Positions 23,886 to 34,824 of a DNA stretch of 64,000 nt are shown here, piece by piece. The DNA is from Notolepis coatsorum (lineage: Eukaryota; Chordata; Actinopteri; Aulopiformes; Paralepididae), in assembly GCA_963971535.1 (NCBI GenBank), contig OZ020593.1, forward strand, positions 36,997,384 through 37,061,383, given 5' to 3'. The position numbers and the translations under genes were made by a program. The stretch's first letter is position 1. Every line of letters starts with the position of its first letter. The notes below the pieces were generated by a model, which worked only from the letters and a program-made list of their open reading frames with translations, was not told where the DNA came from and did no database searches.

Positions 23886-24750
23886 TCACAATCTCATGGG
23901 GCCACGAACCTCGCGGAGTCGGAGTTCAGCAAACAGATTCCACCACGAACTCTGACCCAGCCAATTTATTAATCCCGCAGGGTCGAGGTTCAGAGAAAGC
24001 CCCGACATGAAGCGCGCCAGCTGCGCAATGTTGGAGGTCGCAGCCAGGCTCTGGGTTGAGGCGATGAAGATCTGGTCACTCCACATAGCCAACTGCTTTT
24101 TTAACGGCTCCCACACCATCTCGGGGCAAAGGATGGATGCCATCGAGCTATCAAGTCGAGGCACCCCTTCCTTTAACCCCTGGACCAAACCCACCACTCG
24201 CGTGAAAAGCACGTAGGTGGAGGTAAGGCCGACGATGCAGGGAATTACCTGTCCCTGCGCCATGTAAGCCTCCATCAATGGGAGGACTGGGCAGACAACG
24301 CCCGCCTCCCTCACAGGACGGCGTTGCCAGAGATTACCTATCAAGTCGTCAGGAACAGGTGCCGGCAGTGGCGTCGGCAGCGGCACACCGTTAGCACGGG
24401 CGGCTGCCGTCATGAGCTCGGGGAACAAGGCGCGCAACTCCCTTTGCACATCTTTTTCCACTTCGCTCGCATCCCTCGTGTTCGGGAGGCTACACTCTCC
24501 ATAGGATAGGTGGGAGCCAGCTTCCGGTGCGGCTGATAGCAGGGCATCTCGTCTCGGGGGGTGGAGACTTTAACCCTGGCCCGGAGTACGAGGCTCTCCA
24601 GAAAGACACAGCACCCTCTGCCACTCCCCGAGGGGGAGAGTGCTCTGTCTCCACCGGAGCTTCGGACAGGAATGCCCCCGCCCCCTCCATGTAATCCTCA
24701 GTTTCCATCGGACGCGATGGAGAGTAGGCGAGGGAATCCCCGCTCAACAC
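23886..24750 (-). pseudogene. DIRS gag-like ORF1, frameshifted
   Basis: The minus-strand frame reads VEKDVQRELRALFPELMTAA and continues through LARFMSGLSLNLDPAGL and INWLGQSSWWNLF to a stop at 23886. An upstream piece (24750-24490) in another frame reads SLAYSPSRPMETEDYMEGAG and would join through a frameshift near 24500. Assignment as gag is by position directly inside the left ITR of a DIRS element; I do not see a diagnostic motif. Further open frames at 23889-23325 may be the remains of ORF1's C-terminus or of a deleted pol. Confidence 0.5.
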
Positions 24751-25410
24751 AGCCGCTAAGCTGTCCGCCCCCGCTGCTCATTGCCGTATGACGAGAACGG
24801 GCAGAGGCGAAGAGCCTGCGTCGCAAATCCCCGGCCACCAGAGGGACTGCCAGCCTACCGGCTGACTGCCCTCCAGCGGGGGGGGAAACCAGAACCGGAA
24901 CTCGGCCACCTCACAGGAGATGGGAGCTTGACGGTCCTAAACTTAAAGTTAAACTTTTAGCACTAAACTTAAAGCGGTGCTATACACGGACTTCACAGTG
25001 GTGAAAGTAGGGAAGGAGCTGGTAGTATGGCCATGACCCCGCTTATATGTGAGCGGATGTGGGCGTGGTCAGGCAGGTGGATGCGTACACGTGGTTGAAC
25101 GTTTTCATGATAGCATATGATTAAAGGGACAGTTCCAATAGAGCAGAGCGCAAAGCCATAAATGAAATATAACCATTGTTCAATTTGCACCAAAGCTGTG
25201 TAACTAATTGTATCAACCCACACGACATCACCTTATTACACATAATTGAGGTTGTGGGTAAATAATGTCCCAAGCCCCTCTACACTATAATTTGAATAGG
25301 AGATATTCAAAATATATTGCTTTCTGATGGTGTATGGCTCTTGCATGGGCACTTACTGCTGACCTTAGTACACTCCCACCCCTCAAAAGGGCTCCAGAGG
25401 GTTAACTCAC

Positions 25411-25490
25411 CAGGCAATGACAAGTGGAGTGTGTTGTTAGCCAATATCATGTTATGGAAATAGTGATAGACGCACTTTATCGTCTCGTTC
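25411..25490 (-). CDS. Orosomucoid-like lipocalin copy B, exon 3
   Basis: An 80-bp minus-strand exon with a CTTATCTTACAG acceptor and GTGAGT donor. It joins exon 2 in phase (AA|G gives Lys) and reads NETIKCVYHYFHNMILANNT then LHLSLP. The Cys corresponds to the mid-barrel Cys that pairs with the C-terminal Cys (exon 5, AACL) in this family. NET and NNT are N-glycosylation sequons. The homologous exon of copy A at 8333-8412 has exactly the same length and phase. The intron to exon 4 is about 5.9 kb and full of mobile elements. Confidence 0.87.
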
Positions 25491-26004
25491 CTGTAAGATA
25501 AGTAGAGGTACAGTGCATTATATAGGAGCTTTTCTGAATCTACAAGCCACCTGTCTATAAAGCTGTGCATTACTGCTTCAGCAACCCAGGACCTTGGATG
25601 TCATAATCCAAATAAATTGTATGGACAGAAAACAACATAAAAGCATGAAGGTGGTTAATAGTAAACCCACAGGTTGTTAATTGTTGACAGATCTACCGGC
25701 TTGACACCTTCACTGCCCTTCCCACATGATCCCCTAAGTGACCATGAGGATAATGAAATAAAGCTTAAAGCTTTATTGTGTTATCCTGACCTTTACTGTG
25801 TTATCCTGACCTTTCATTGTATTTATGCACTCACTTCATGGATTCCCAGGTAAACAATCCAGGGTTTGATTCAACCAGAATTAACAAGTCACCAACGTTT
25901 TTTTTTTTATCTGTGGTAGAGCCTATATATATTTAAATTGCATAACCCACCTCTGTGAGATGGTCTACATTACAACATACAAAATCAAAAAAAGATATAT
26001 ATTT
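25491..26004 (-). other. Intron 2 of lipocalin copy B, unassigned part
   Basis: No exon or repeat boundary recognised apart from a short direct repeat at 25775-25815 (TTTATTGTGTTATCCTGACC-like twice). Confidence 0.4.
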
Positions 26005-26482
26005 TTTTTGAATCCTCTTTTTCTCCGCCTGATTTTTCTATTTTTCTCCCCATCCCAATTTAGTCGTTATGCCAATTCCCCCTCTCCGCTACCTGGTTGT
26101 TGTGCGCATGTTCCTCCTACTGGTCAGTACAAGGGAACCCTGAAGTCTACTACACGCTTCCTCCGACACATGTGGAGACAGCCAGTGGCTCTTTTTTCAC
26201 CTGGCAGCGAGGACTCTCATTGGTGAAGCGTAACGCGTCGGAGGTCACGCTGCCTTCACCATTTCCTGCCTTTCGCTGAGCAGGCGCCCAGACCTGACCT
26301 GTAGGCGTCGCTGTCCACAACGCCAGATTACCACCCTCAACTTCCCTCCCGCTAACTCAGCCAAACGAGTTAGTATGCCAATCGGCCCAAGCCGCAGGCA
26401 ATGCTGACTCCGGGAGTCGAGACCGCAGCCTCTTGCATTGGTGACGAGCGCAATTTCCGCTGCGCCATCCGACCGCCCCAAA
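26005..26482 (-). mobile_element. tRNA-derived SINE (9894 family)
   Basis: The head at the high end reads GGCGGTCGGATGGCGCAGCGG-type sequence on the minus strand, with a degenerate B box. The body has GCGACGCCTACAGG and the T-rich tail lies near 26005-26060. No clear TSD. Confidence 0.8.
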
Positions 26483-26949
26483 CATTTGTTTTTAGTGGTG
26501 AAATTAAAAAATATATAATTTTTTTTACCGCAGCTTCCTGAAATCACTTGACCCTGCTATAATCCATTATAATCAATCATGGAAAACGACCTTTCGAGCC
26601 CTCCAAGAGGATTGTAAATAGCAGCGCAAGAGCTCAAAAGTCCCAAAACTGAAGGAATAATCCAATTTCACACGGTTGTAGTGGAGACTTTGGGCAGACC
26701 CACGGTGGGCCTACAGGCAGACGCTGCCATTCGGTGTCATCAATGTGAAATTAGGCAACGACAGAATTCTTGGAGGGCAAGACAAGGAGAGGCAACTGTC
26801 AGCCTTGATATTAGGAAATGTTGCCCATAAGTATTGATGTAGAAAACATAGCCCTGCTTCTTTGACTCTGCTATGATCAGTGTTGGAGAGTAGGCCTAGT
26901 TAACTACATGTCATGTTCAACTACTGATTTTGCAGTAGTTGGGTGGTAG

Positions 26950-27385
26950 TTCTTTTTATTTATTATTATTATTATTATTTTTTATTTTTTTTCTGTTTTT
27001 TCTCCCCTCCCAATGTTAGTCGGTATGCCAATTCCCAATCCCCTTCCTGGTCGTTGCGCACTCTACCCCCTACCGTCGGTCTGGGAGGGCGGAGACTATC
27101 AATATGCTTCCTCCGACACAGCCAACCACTTCTTTTCACCTGGCAGCGCGGACTCTCACTGAGAGAGTGTAACGTGTGGAAGGTCACACTACCTCTGTTA
27201 GATCCTTCCCTCGCTGTGCAGGCACCCCGACCGAACTGTAGGAGTCACTGTCCACAATGACCCAGACCCACCCACCGGCTTCCCTCCTGCTGACTCTGCC
27301 AATCGAGCCAGTATGACGGCCAGCCAAGCCGGAAGCAACGCTGACAGCTGGATTCGATACCAGTGTATCTTGTGTTGGATAGGGA
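26950..27385 (-). mobile_element. tRNA-derived SINE, head truncated
   Basis: Same body as the other copies (CCGACACAGCC, AGTGACTCCTACAG on the minus strand, CTGGATTCGATACC as degenerate B box), with a (TTA)n/(T)n tail at 26955-27000. The A-box side of the head is replaced by unrelated sequence after 27385. Confidence 0.75.
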
Positions 27386-28079
27386 CACGCTGAAAACAAA
27401 CGGATGAACACACTCCTGTCTGTCCACTGCGATTTGCAGACCCTGCGATAATTTTGACCCTGATGACTACTGCCAGTCCAAGCGAAGAAATACTATACCT
27501 ACCAAAGCACCTTTTCTTAAAGAGAAATGCTGTTCCAAGAGAGACCTGATGCAGACATCGTGGAGGTAATGCTATTAGCTGAAGTTATTGTGTTGACACA
27601 TAAGATTGGGAAGGATAACAACAAAACCAATCACTAGTAGTATGAGTCATGATTATAAGATATCAATATAGATGTATTCCCCTCGTAAACATCAGAAAAC
27701 ACGACCCCGGCTGCAAATAGTGGGATGGATAAAAAATAATCTCTGTATGGATCCTTTCCATAATGCTGTTGACACATATAATGAATAATCTGGAAGGAAA
27801 TCGATTTTAGTGGATATACGTGCATGAATGTCCTGTGTGATTACATTGCATGCAGTGCATAAATAAACCTTCACACACACTTCAATCAGCATGTTTCAAA
27901 GCTGTTTCAAATGTCACAAATCTACAGACAAACTCAAAAAGGCTCAAGAACCCACATTGATTGGTTTTCATCACAACCCTCTGCCCCCCTGGACTTAAAG
28001 AAAACATGCCTTGAAGTCTGTGAGTCTGCAAGTCCAGACGTTTGGATTCGGCCGTTATCTTATCACTAAAGCTACTTAC
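27386..28079 (-). other. Intron 2 of lipocalin copy B, unassigned part
   Basis: No recognisable exon or element. Confidence 0.4.
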
Positions 28080-28234
28080 TTAAACTTGTAAAGCATGTGT
28101 CCCATGTCTAGATTGACCGTCCCATCCTTGCTCAAGCTGAACTCTGCCCAGGAGCTGTTGGCACGCTTCAATGCATCCACATCAATTGGGTCCGTAGAGT
28201 ATGCTTCATTGAGAGTCCAATTCCCAAGGAAGAT
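28080..28234 (-). CDS. Orosomucoid-like lipocalin copy B, exon 2
   Basis: A 155-bp minus-strand exon with a CCCATTCCCACAG acceptor and a GTAAGT donor, phase 0 to phase 2. It reads IFLGNWTLNEAYSTDPIDVD, then ALKRANSSWAEFSLSKDG and TVNLDMGHMLYKFK. GNW is the Gly-x-Trp signature of the lipocalin A strand. The NSSW segment is typical of orosomucoid-type lipocalins. NWT and NSS are N-glycosylation sequons. The frame is open throughout, unlike the 129-bp homologue in copy A. Orosomucoids are secreted plasma proteins that bind small lipophilic ligands; which ligand this one binds cannot be told from sequence. Confidence 0.87.
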
Positions 28235-28611
28235 CTGTGGGAATGGGATTCATGAAATTCTTTATTGAGCAGAATAACAAATACAGTTTACCTGCTACCT
28301 CAGTCTCTTCACTTGATCTGATCTGTACATCAACTCCAGATTTATACTGATCAAAAATCCTCTGTGTGTGTCACAAGCAGGTACTTATGCCATAGAGAGA
28401 ACACACTAGCTAGGATAGTGACACTGCTAAACAAGAAGCAGACCAGATTTGAGTAATGCTGGAAGAATAGTTGTTCAGTTATGAAACAAACCACAAAATA
28501 TCCACTTCCTTTCCTGTATATATTTCTTAAATGGAACACATTATGGAAAATGGGTCTTTGTATGGCTTTGGCAGACTGACATAATGTTTAGGTGCTGGGG
28601 GGGAAATTGCA

Positions 28612-29210
28612 TATAAGATAAGATAAGATAAGATATTCCTTTATTGATCCCCTTGGGGAAATGCAGGCGTCGTAGCAGCATGGGGGAGGGGGGAGGCGAG
28701 GTACAGGTAGTAAAAAGCAGTGTAAACAATATAACAAATCAATATGTTTAATTAAGATGATTAACTCTGGACATGTGCATAATGGTCAACAAGGTGTGAG
28801 ATGAGGGTATGTATGCCCTCTCAGTTATATTTGCCCTACAATAATAGTTACAATATATAATCTAATCCAATAATCTAAATCTAATATAATATATAGTCTG
28901 AAAAAACGAAATGCTAAATATATGCATATAATCTAATAATCCAATAATCTAAATCTAATCTAATATATAATCTAAAAATGCTAAATGCTAAAATGCTAAA
29001 TATATAATCTGATGAAGTATACAGTATTCACATAAGGTGTGCTTAAAGTAGTATATTGTCCTTTTAGGTTCCTAGTAGTTGGATGTCTGGCAGCAGTCCC
29101 GATGAAGGACTGGCCGAGGCGGTTAGTTGAGTGTCGGGGGGGTATGAGTCTGTGACTGAACGAGCTTCTTATCTTGACTAGCTCGTTGTAGAATTACATG
29201 ATACTCATTG
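28612..29210 (-). mobile_element. LINE 3' fragment with (AGATA)n tail
   Basis: An (AAGAT)n tail at 28612-28633 is followed by TTTATTGATCCCCTTGGGGA, a common fish non-LTR 3' end. The same sequence is at 31165 (same orientation) and 38650 (opposite). It lies in intron 1 of lipocalin copy B. The part near 29090-29190 (GATGAAGGACTGGCC) matches 32000-32020 of the second copy. Confidence 0.7.
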
Positions 29211-29353
29211 CCAGGGTTTGAACAAGCCTAAACAAACCATTCAGAATTATTGCCCTTTGTGATGTCACAAGCAATCAATTAGCTTTAGAGTCTGTATGTG
29301 CCAATGTACTGTATGTCTGTATGTACTGTTTGTACATTCCGATGGGTACTTAC

Positions 29354-29490
29354 TGCGCCTTTGAGCATCTCTATGGTGAGGGGCTTCAGCAGGTCTTTGC
29401 AGCTCAAGTGGCGTGGCCCAGTGTCTCCAGTAGGCTTCACCAGTACCAACACCAGGGCAATTACTCCACACAGAACACACAAGCTGGGAT
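29354..29490 (-). CDS. Orosomucoid-like lipocalin copy B, exon 1 (start codon unclear)
   Basis: The minus frame reads PSLCVLCGVIALVLVLVK, a hydrophobic signal-peptide core, then RHLSCKDLLKPLTIEMLKGA before a GTAAGT donor. The Cys followed by LLKPL is the N-terminal landmark of orosomucoid-type lipocalins. Exon 2 follows in phase 0 across a 1.1-kb intron. I see no ATG at the expected place: the codon before PSL reads CAT, with AT-CCC where ATGCCC would fit, suggesting loss of one G near 29488. Translation could otherwise begin at an upstream ATG in the same frame, which would add an atypical N-terminus. The gene may therefore be a young pseudogene despite its intact downstream exons. Confidence 0.75.
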
Positions 29491-30394
29491 GAAGTTCAAG
29501 GGAATGACGGATACAGAGAGATTGCAGTGCCCCAAGACCCTCAGAGGAATACTGAATATTGTCATCGAGCAGACCTCCAAGAAACTCTGTGAGCACCATG
29601 TAAAGGCTAGGGCTGCAGATGCAGACCACCTCTATATTATACAAATCTGATAAGTGAAAATCACATGTCAATATTGTGTTATAAGCTAGCTGAGGTCATG
29701 CAGATTGGAATGCTTGTTGGGACACTGAATATAACAATACCACAATAGCCGTGCACACATTATCTACATCTAAATCTTATTTCAGTATCAAAACCACAAC
29801 AATACCATCATAACCTTGATCACCATACATTGTCTCATAAACATTGATGCAACAAGCTCCCTGTACATTTTAAATTTCATCCTTTTCGTCACATTTTCTC
29901 TTGAAACAATGATAAGGCAGGGATGGATACAGTGTCAAGGAGAGACATCTCAGTTTCCTGTGGGATTCCACCTTGGGACAGCAGTCGGGACCCTCAAGGT
30001 ACCGGCAGGTGAATTTACTCCTAAACCATTGTTGGAGATTATGCCAGACCATTTCTGACAGCACAAAGGGGTCTTGAGATGAAAATCAGAAGTCACCGGT
30101 CGTCTATGACAGAAAGAGCAGGAATCTATACATTTGTTTTGACATAAAATGTAATTTGTGGTATACCGGTAGTTAAGTCTATGATAATAACGCCACATAA
30201 GTATAGATAGGTACTTACCAGTGGCCATGCACACCTAAAGCTGCGATATACAGAATCCTTGAGGAGCCCAATGAGAAGGAGGCACAACTGACAAAAGTGA
30301 TGAGGAGCAAAAGTGATGAGAAGAGCAGATGAGTGAGCAGGTGAGGAATTTGGTTGAGCAGGTTGGTCTTGTGAGTGTGAAGGGGGGAATGTGT
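29491..30394. other. Upstream region of lipocalin copy B
   Basis: This is where a promoter would be expected. I see no confident TATA box or other site. No further exon recognised. Confidence 0.35.
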
Positions 30395-30930
30395 CCTTAT
30401 TAGTGATGGGGATGATCAATGTATCTGTGTTTACCATTGGTCAGTTTTGGAAGGAAGGGGCGTGGCATAATCTGAGTGATGATAACCTTGAAAGATTGCC
30501 TTTTCCTCACATGTTAAACATTGACCACATCCTGGAGTGCACTGGTAGGGGATTTATCCTGTGCATTTCCTCAAAACAGTTTATCTTGCTGTCAGAAGGG
30601 AACATTGGAACACATGACAGCCATCTGGTGTTACAGAAAACCAACCACACCCGAACCAATCCAAACACACGGGTTTGTTTGTTTCAGGTTGACAAATTAC
30701 TTGATTTTCTGGAAACTGTTGTTGTTAGGCTACAGTACAGTGTTCATCGTGAGTGGATTCGGAAACTACTTGCCATTTATATACTTGTTTCAAATCAGTT
30801 TGAACATTTAACAGTTATGATGTACTGGGGTTTCCATGGAGATTAGCCATTGAACAGCTGAAGCAAATGTTGTAATTTTTGTTTAAGAGCCCAAGCTAGT
30901 TAGTGGACATAATCAAATATTTGTTGCTTA
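30395..30930 (+). repeat. Duplicated segment, unit A (uninterrupted)
   Basis: Three blocks recur in order in unit A' (31065-33320): the GGTCAGTTTTGGAAGGAAGG block, the GATAACCTTGAAAGAT to CAGTTTGAACATTT block, and the GATGTACTGGGGTTTCCATG block. In unit A they are nearly contiguous, so it approximates the pre-insertion state. Confidence 0.8.
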
Positions 30931-31164
30931 CCAGTGGCAGTGCCTTGCAGGTGAGAAATCTGGCTGGGTTAAATCACTGACTGGTGGAAACCACTCTCCT
31001 ATGGTAATTCCACCAAATACTTCAGATAGAATATAAAGTGGCTTCTTTGTGGGTACAGAATAAGTGACCTTATTAGTGATGGGGATCAATGCTGCCTCTG
31101 TGTCTACCATTGGCCAGTTTTGGAAGGAAGGGGCATGGCATGGGATATTATGAGGAACACTGAG

Positions 31165-32130
31165 TAAGATAAGATATTCCTTTTTTGATCCCCTTGGGGA
31201 AATGCGGGCACCATAGCAACACAGGGGAGAGGGGAGGGGAGGTATAGGTACAGTATGGGCAGGGTAATACATTTACATTTACTCATTTAGCTGACGCTTT
31301 TATCCAAAGCGACTTACAAGTTCTGTACGACAAGTCATCAGGAAGGGTACAACTCTATCAGCTGAGTAACAATGTTCATCAAAGTGTTGCGTGCTACAGT
31401 GTACAGTAGGTTAGTTTATTAGGACAATTGTGCATGACAGTAAGGTTAGTTAGGGTTAGATTTTTTTTAGATTTGTTTTTAGATAATGGTTGAAGAAGTG
31501 CGTCTTTAGTCGACGGCGAAAGATTGGACGGGTTTCGGCTGTCCTAACTGGGGTGGGTAGTTCATTCCACAATTGTGGGGCAAGGACTGAGAATAGGCGA
31601 CTTCTCTTTGATGACCCTCCCGGAGCTTGGATAGGAGTGGTCTGAGTAATAGAAGAAATACATAAAATGAAATCTGAATATAAAATATGAGCAAATGAAA
31701 CAGTACAAATAACGGTGCATATGAGGGTCTGTATGCCCTAGCTATCAGTCATAATATATGTTACAATAAATATAGGCAATCATTTTTTTTTATTTGAATA
31801 TATACTACGAGTAAAAGTAAACAATATACACAAGGTGCCGATAAGGGTCTGTACCTGTATCGGTCACAATATACGTTATAGTCCATACACGTTTTTGTGG
31901 TTAAGAGTCAGACATTCCTAATAGTTCTCAAGTTCTGCCGCTGTTAGTTCTCCAGTTGCTGGCGGCAGCAGTCCATGCCCCTGGTTGTGGAGCCTGATGG
32001 CCATGAAGGACTGGCCTAGGTGTTTAGTGGAGTGTGAGTCTGGCTTCTCCATGGGTTCTCCAGGAGAATGGCCAGCTTCCTTCTCCTCCTCCTCTCTGCC
32101 ACCATATCTACCCCCCAGCATACAGTGGCA
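31165..32130 (-). mobile_element. LINE 3' fragment, split by another LINE
   Basis: 31165-31267 has the AAGATAAGATATTCC tail and GATCCCCTTGGGGAAATG of the 28612 family. The continuation resumes at about 31650 (GAGGGTCTGTATGCCC, GATGAAGGACTGGCC-like words) after the L2-like insert. Confidence 0.65.
31268..31649 (-). mobile_element. L2-like LINE 3' fragment nested in another LINE
   Basis: Begins ACATTTACATTTACTCATTT, has CTTTTATCCAAAGCGACTTA, and its upper part is the reverse complement of the ORF C-terminal region at 40025-40150 (for example CGTCTTTAGTCGACGGCGAA). Confidence 0.75.
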
Positions 32131-32542
32131 AAAAGAGGATGCTGGCTACTACAGACTGATATCACAACTGCAGCTGTCTATTGCACATGTCGAATGATGT
32201 GATGATATGAATGATGTGATGATGAGGTGACGATAACCTTGAAAGATGGCCTTTCCCTTGCATTTTAAATATTGACCACATCCTGGAGTGCACCGGTAGA
32301 TGGTTGGCACAGATGTTTTAGGTATCTAATGCATTTCCTCAAAGCAGTTTCTATTGCTGTCAGAGGGAAATCTTGGACCACATGACAGTCATCTGGTCTT
32401 ACAGAAAACCAAACACGCCGCTTGTTTGTTTCACTTTCAAGTTGACAAATTACTTCATTTTCTGTTATTGTCTATATGCATTCAACATGAGCGGATATAC
32501 TTGCCATTGATATACACATTTCAAATCAGTTTGAACATTTGA

Positions 32543-33120
32543 GGGAAATGTTATCTATGTGCATCTGTGTTAAATCTCTGTACAGCTTGACTAGATAATA
32601 TAGATCAACTAGCTACAGCTCAGACTATAGGCTACAGTCTGACAGTGTCTCTTTAACAACGACCAAGGTTAGGAGATAGCATATTTCTTTAGTTCTAGTG
32701 AAAGACATAACACTGCCATAGAGCCAATCTTTGTTATGATTCTCTAAAGGGCAATTATTTGTTTACCTTTCTTGTCATATCTGGTATCTCATGTACATCA
32801 TATTGATTATGTATTTAATGTGTGTCTGACCAAGAGCTCCTTGTCACTTTCTGGTCAGACGCTCGTGTGTCTCTGATGATAAACTGATCACGGTCACTTT
32901 CTGGTCAGACGCTTTGTGTGTCTCTGATGATAAACTGATCACGGTCAGTTTCTGGTCAGACGCTTTGTGTGTACACATGTTTGTCTCTGATTATAAACTG
33001 ATCTCTGTGGAAGCAGATATTAAACTATATTCTATATTTTTATATACAAATTGACTCAATCTGAATTCCTACAGCTTACTGTCATGGCTCATTTGAATAT
33101 TCTACAACAAACATTTAACA
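32543..33120 (+). mobile_element. LTR-like element with three internal subrepeats
   Basis: Homologous to 43733-44153, sharing CAGCTTGACT, GTGTCTCTTTAA and a GTCACTTT.TGG.CAGA block. Here a roughly 60-bp unit containing TTTCTGGTCAGACGCT and TGATAAACTGATC is present three times (32830-33005). The 5' edge is placed by comparison with unit A. Confidence 0.5.
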
Positions 33121-33124
33121 TTTC

Positions 33125-33215
33125 CCAGTTCACATTTACATTTAGTCATTTAGCTGACGCTTTTATCCAAAGCGACTTACAAGTTCTGTACGACAAGACA
33201 GCAAGAATGTTGTAC
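33125..33215 (-). mobile_element. L2-like LINE 3' end, short fragment
   Basis: CACATTTACATTTAGTCATT then CTTTTATCCAAAGCGACTTA, as in the other copies. Confidence 0.75.
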
Positions 33216-33320
33216 TGTTAAGTTATGATGTACTGGGGTATCCATGGAGATTCGCCAGTGAACAGCTGAAGCAAGTTATGTAATTTTACTTTAAGAGCCC
33301 TAGCTAGTTAGTGGCACTAA

Positions 33321-34655
33321 TAGCTTTTCATTTTCCACCACCAGGTAGCACAGGAGACAAACCTGGGATGTGCGGCAGATACAACTCCCTCCCCGCTCTC
33401 TCTTTAATCTCTCTCACCCATCTTTCCTTCACCACTCCTCCCACTCCTCCCCTCTCTCTCTCTCTTTCATCTCTCCTTCCTATCTATCCCTACCCCCAGT
33501 CCTTCACTTTCCAGATGTTCATTCCATTGACCGCCGCCCTTTCCAGTTTTTGTATAAAGATGTTCCTCATTTAGTGGGGGGTCTCTCTTCCCCGGTGTCA
33601 TAGCTAAACACTTGATGGAGAGTCATCCAGCCAACTCTGAATATTTGTATTGATACTTTGACTGAGTTAATAAACTGTATTAACTGTATTAACAAGGTCT
33701 CTTTTGACTAAGTTATTCAGCTTCAGCTATATTCCACCACAGATGTATCCAAAAACTCTTTATTGACTATTTATTCATCTTTATTGACCAAATAATGTAT
33801 TTGCTTAATATTAATGTGGGCTCTGCATCTTGCTTTACCTATTGGACTCCATGTGGAAATAATTTTACCAATGCACTCACTGATGAAGGCTACACCTCCC
33901 AGCTAGTATATTGTCCCTTCTGTTCATTTCAGCAGAATTTGCTTTGCAGTACCTTTCCAAATGCCATTAGAAACTCTTCTCTTCTCTTTGCTCTCAATAA
34001 ACACAGATAAAGTCACCACAATCATTGCTCCTTCAGGGGCCACCTTTCCACAGCCGTCTCTGGGGGACACTAGCCAGAAAAAGCTCCTCTGGTGCCCCAC
34101 CCATGAGACACATGGTGATCAGCTCATCTTCACCAGGATTCCCCAGGCTCATTCAGACTGTGGCTAAGGGGATTCCCCTTCCAAGCCCCACCCCTCTCTG
34201 AACCCGATGGTTTGGTAGGCGAGTACCTACTGCCAGTTACCTACTCAGGGGTATGCTTTTTTGTACCCCCCACCTCAAAAAAAATTATGATGTATGATAA
34301 ATATAATAATGATTTAAAAAAATCCTGCCTCTGAATATCATAGTCCAATCGGCCGCAGCATCTAATTTGGTTCTGGAATGAATCTCAGAATCACTGTCTG
34401 ACTCCATGGGCGACTTCTCTCTGGCTGCCGATCGCCCCTCTCAGTCCTCTTGTACATTCATGTGTTGGCATTTATTTTTCAAACACCACGACCTCCAATG
34501 CATGGGTTATTTTAGTGCAAGCCCTTATGTGCTTCCATCATATGTATAAGTCACACTAATAAAATGAATTGTCTATTGGCTGAGCACGTGGCATTCGTTT
34601 GACATCACGCCAACCAGGAAATAACTAACGCCAATTGTTGTTGTTGTCGTCGAAA
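33321..34655. other. Non-coding stretch
   Basis: C/T-rich at 33380-33500, otherwise unremarkable. No exon I can support. Confidence 0.4.
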
Positions 34656-34824
34656 ATGGATAATAATCACAAGATACATTCAGTGCTGGATCTAACTAAA
34701 TGGATTTATGGAGACACATTTATGGAAAGTTCAAGCGCGGACCACAACGTTTCTGGAAGGGCTAGCGCGACACGGGACAGCTCTTCCAATTCGTACGCGA
34801 TGTTCTACCGGCAGCAAGAAAAAA
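34656..34824 (+). CDS. Candidate first coding exon, unrecognised protein
   Basis: An ATG in good context (AAAATGG) opens a frame reading MDNNHKIHSVLDLTKWIYGD and continuing through SSSADHNVSGRASATRD to SSNSYAMFYRQQEK, where a strong GTGAGT donor follows. The segment has several CpGs in an otherwise CpG-poor neighbourhood, which fits a first exon. I do not recognise the family. No second exon could be matched in the following 6 kb. It could equally be a retained exon fragment of a pseudogene. Confidence 0.35.

Larger units (their letters stand above)
22812..25173 (-). mobile_element. Internally deleted DIRS retrotransposon with ITRs and ICR
   Basis: Read on the minus strand the order is left ITR (25173-25009), gag-like ORF (24750-23886), internal complementary region (about 23145-23036) and right ITR (about 23010-22812). 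The two ITRs are about 160 bp and inverted, sharing for example CCTTTAATCATATGCTATCA and CTCACATATAAGC. The ICR joins sequence complementary to the right ITR end to sequence matching the left ITR start. This is the hallmark of DIRS elements, which replicate through a circular intermediate and leave no TSD. RT, RNase H and recombinase are missing, so the copy is non-autonomous. It lies in intron 3 of lipocalin copy B. Confidence 0.87.
31065..33320 (+). repeat. Duplicated segment, unit A' (interrupted twice)
   Basis: Blocks at 31065-31145, 32228-32550 and 33220-33320 match unit A. The first gap is filled by LINE fragments and the second by an LTR-like element plus an L2 3' fragment. The comparison gives insertion junctions near 31160/32225 and 32543/33216. 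Confidence 0.75.

Noticed and set aside
32820-33010. CRISPR-like array
   Set aside because: Three direct units are adjacent, without unique spacers, inside an LTR-like element of a eukaryotic genome.
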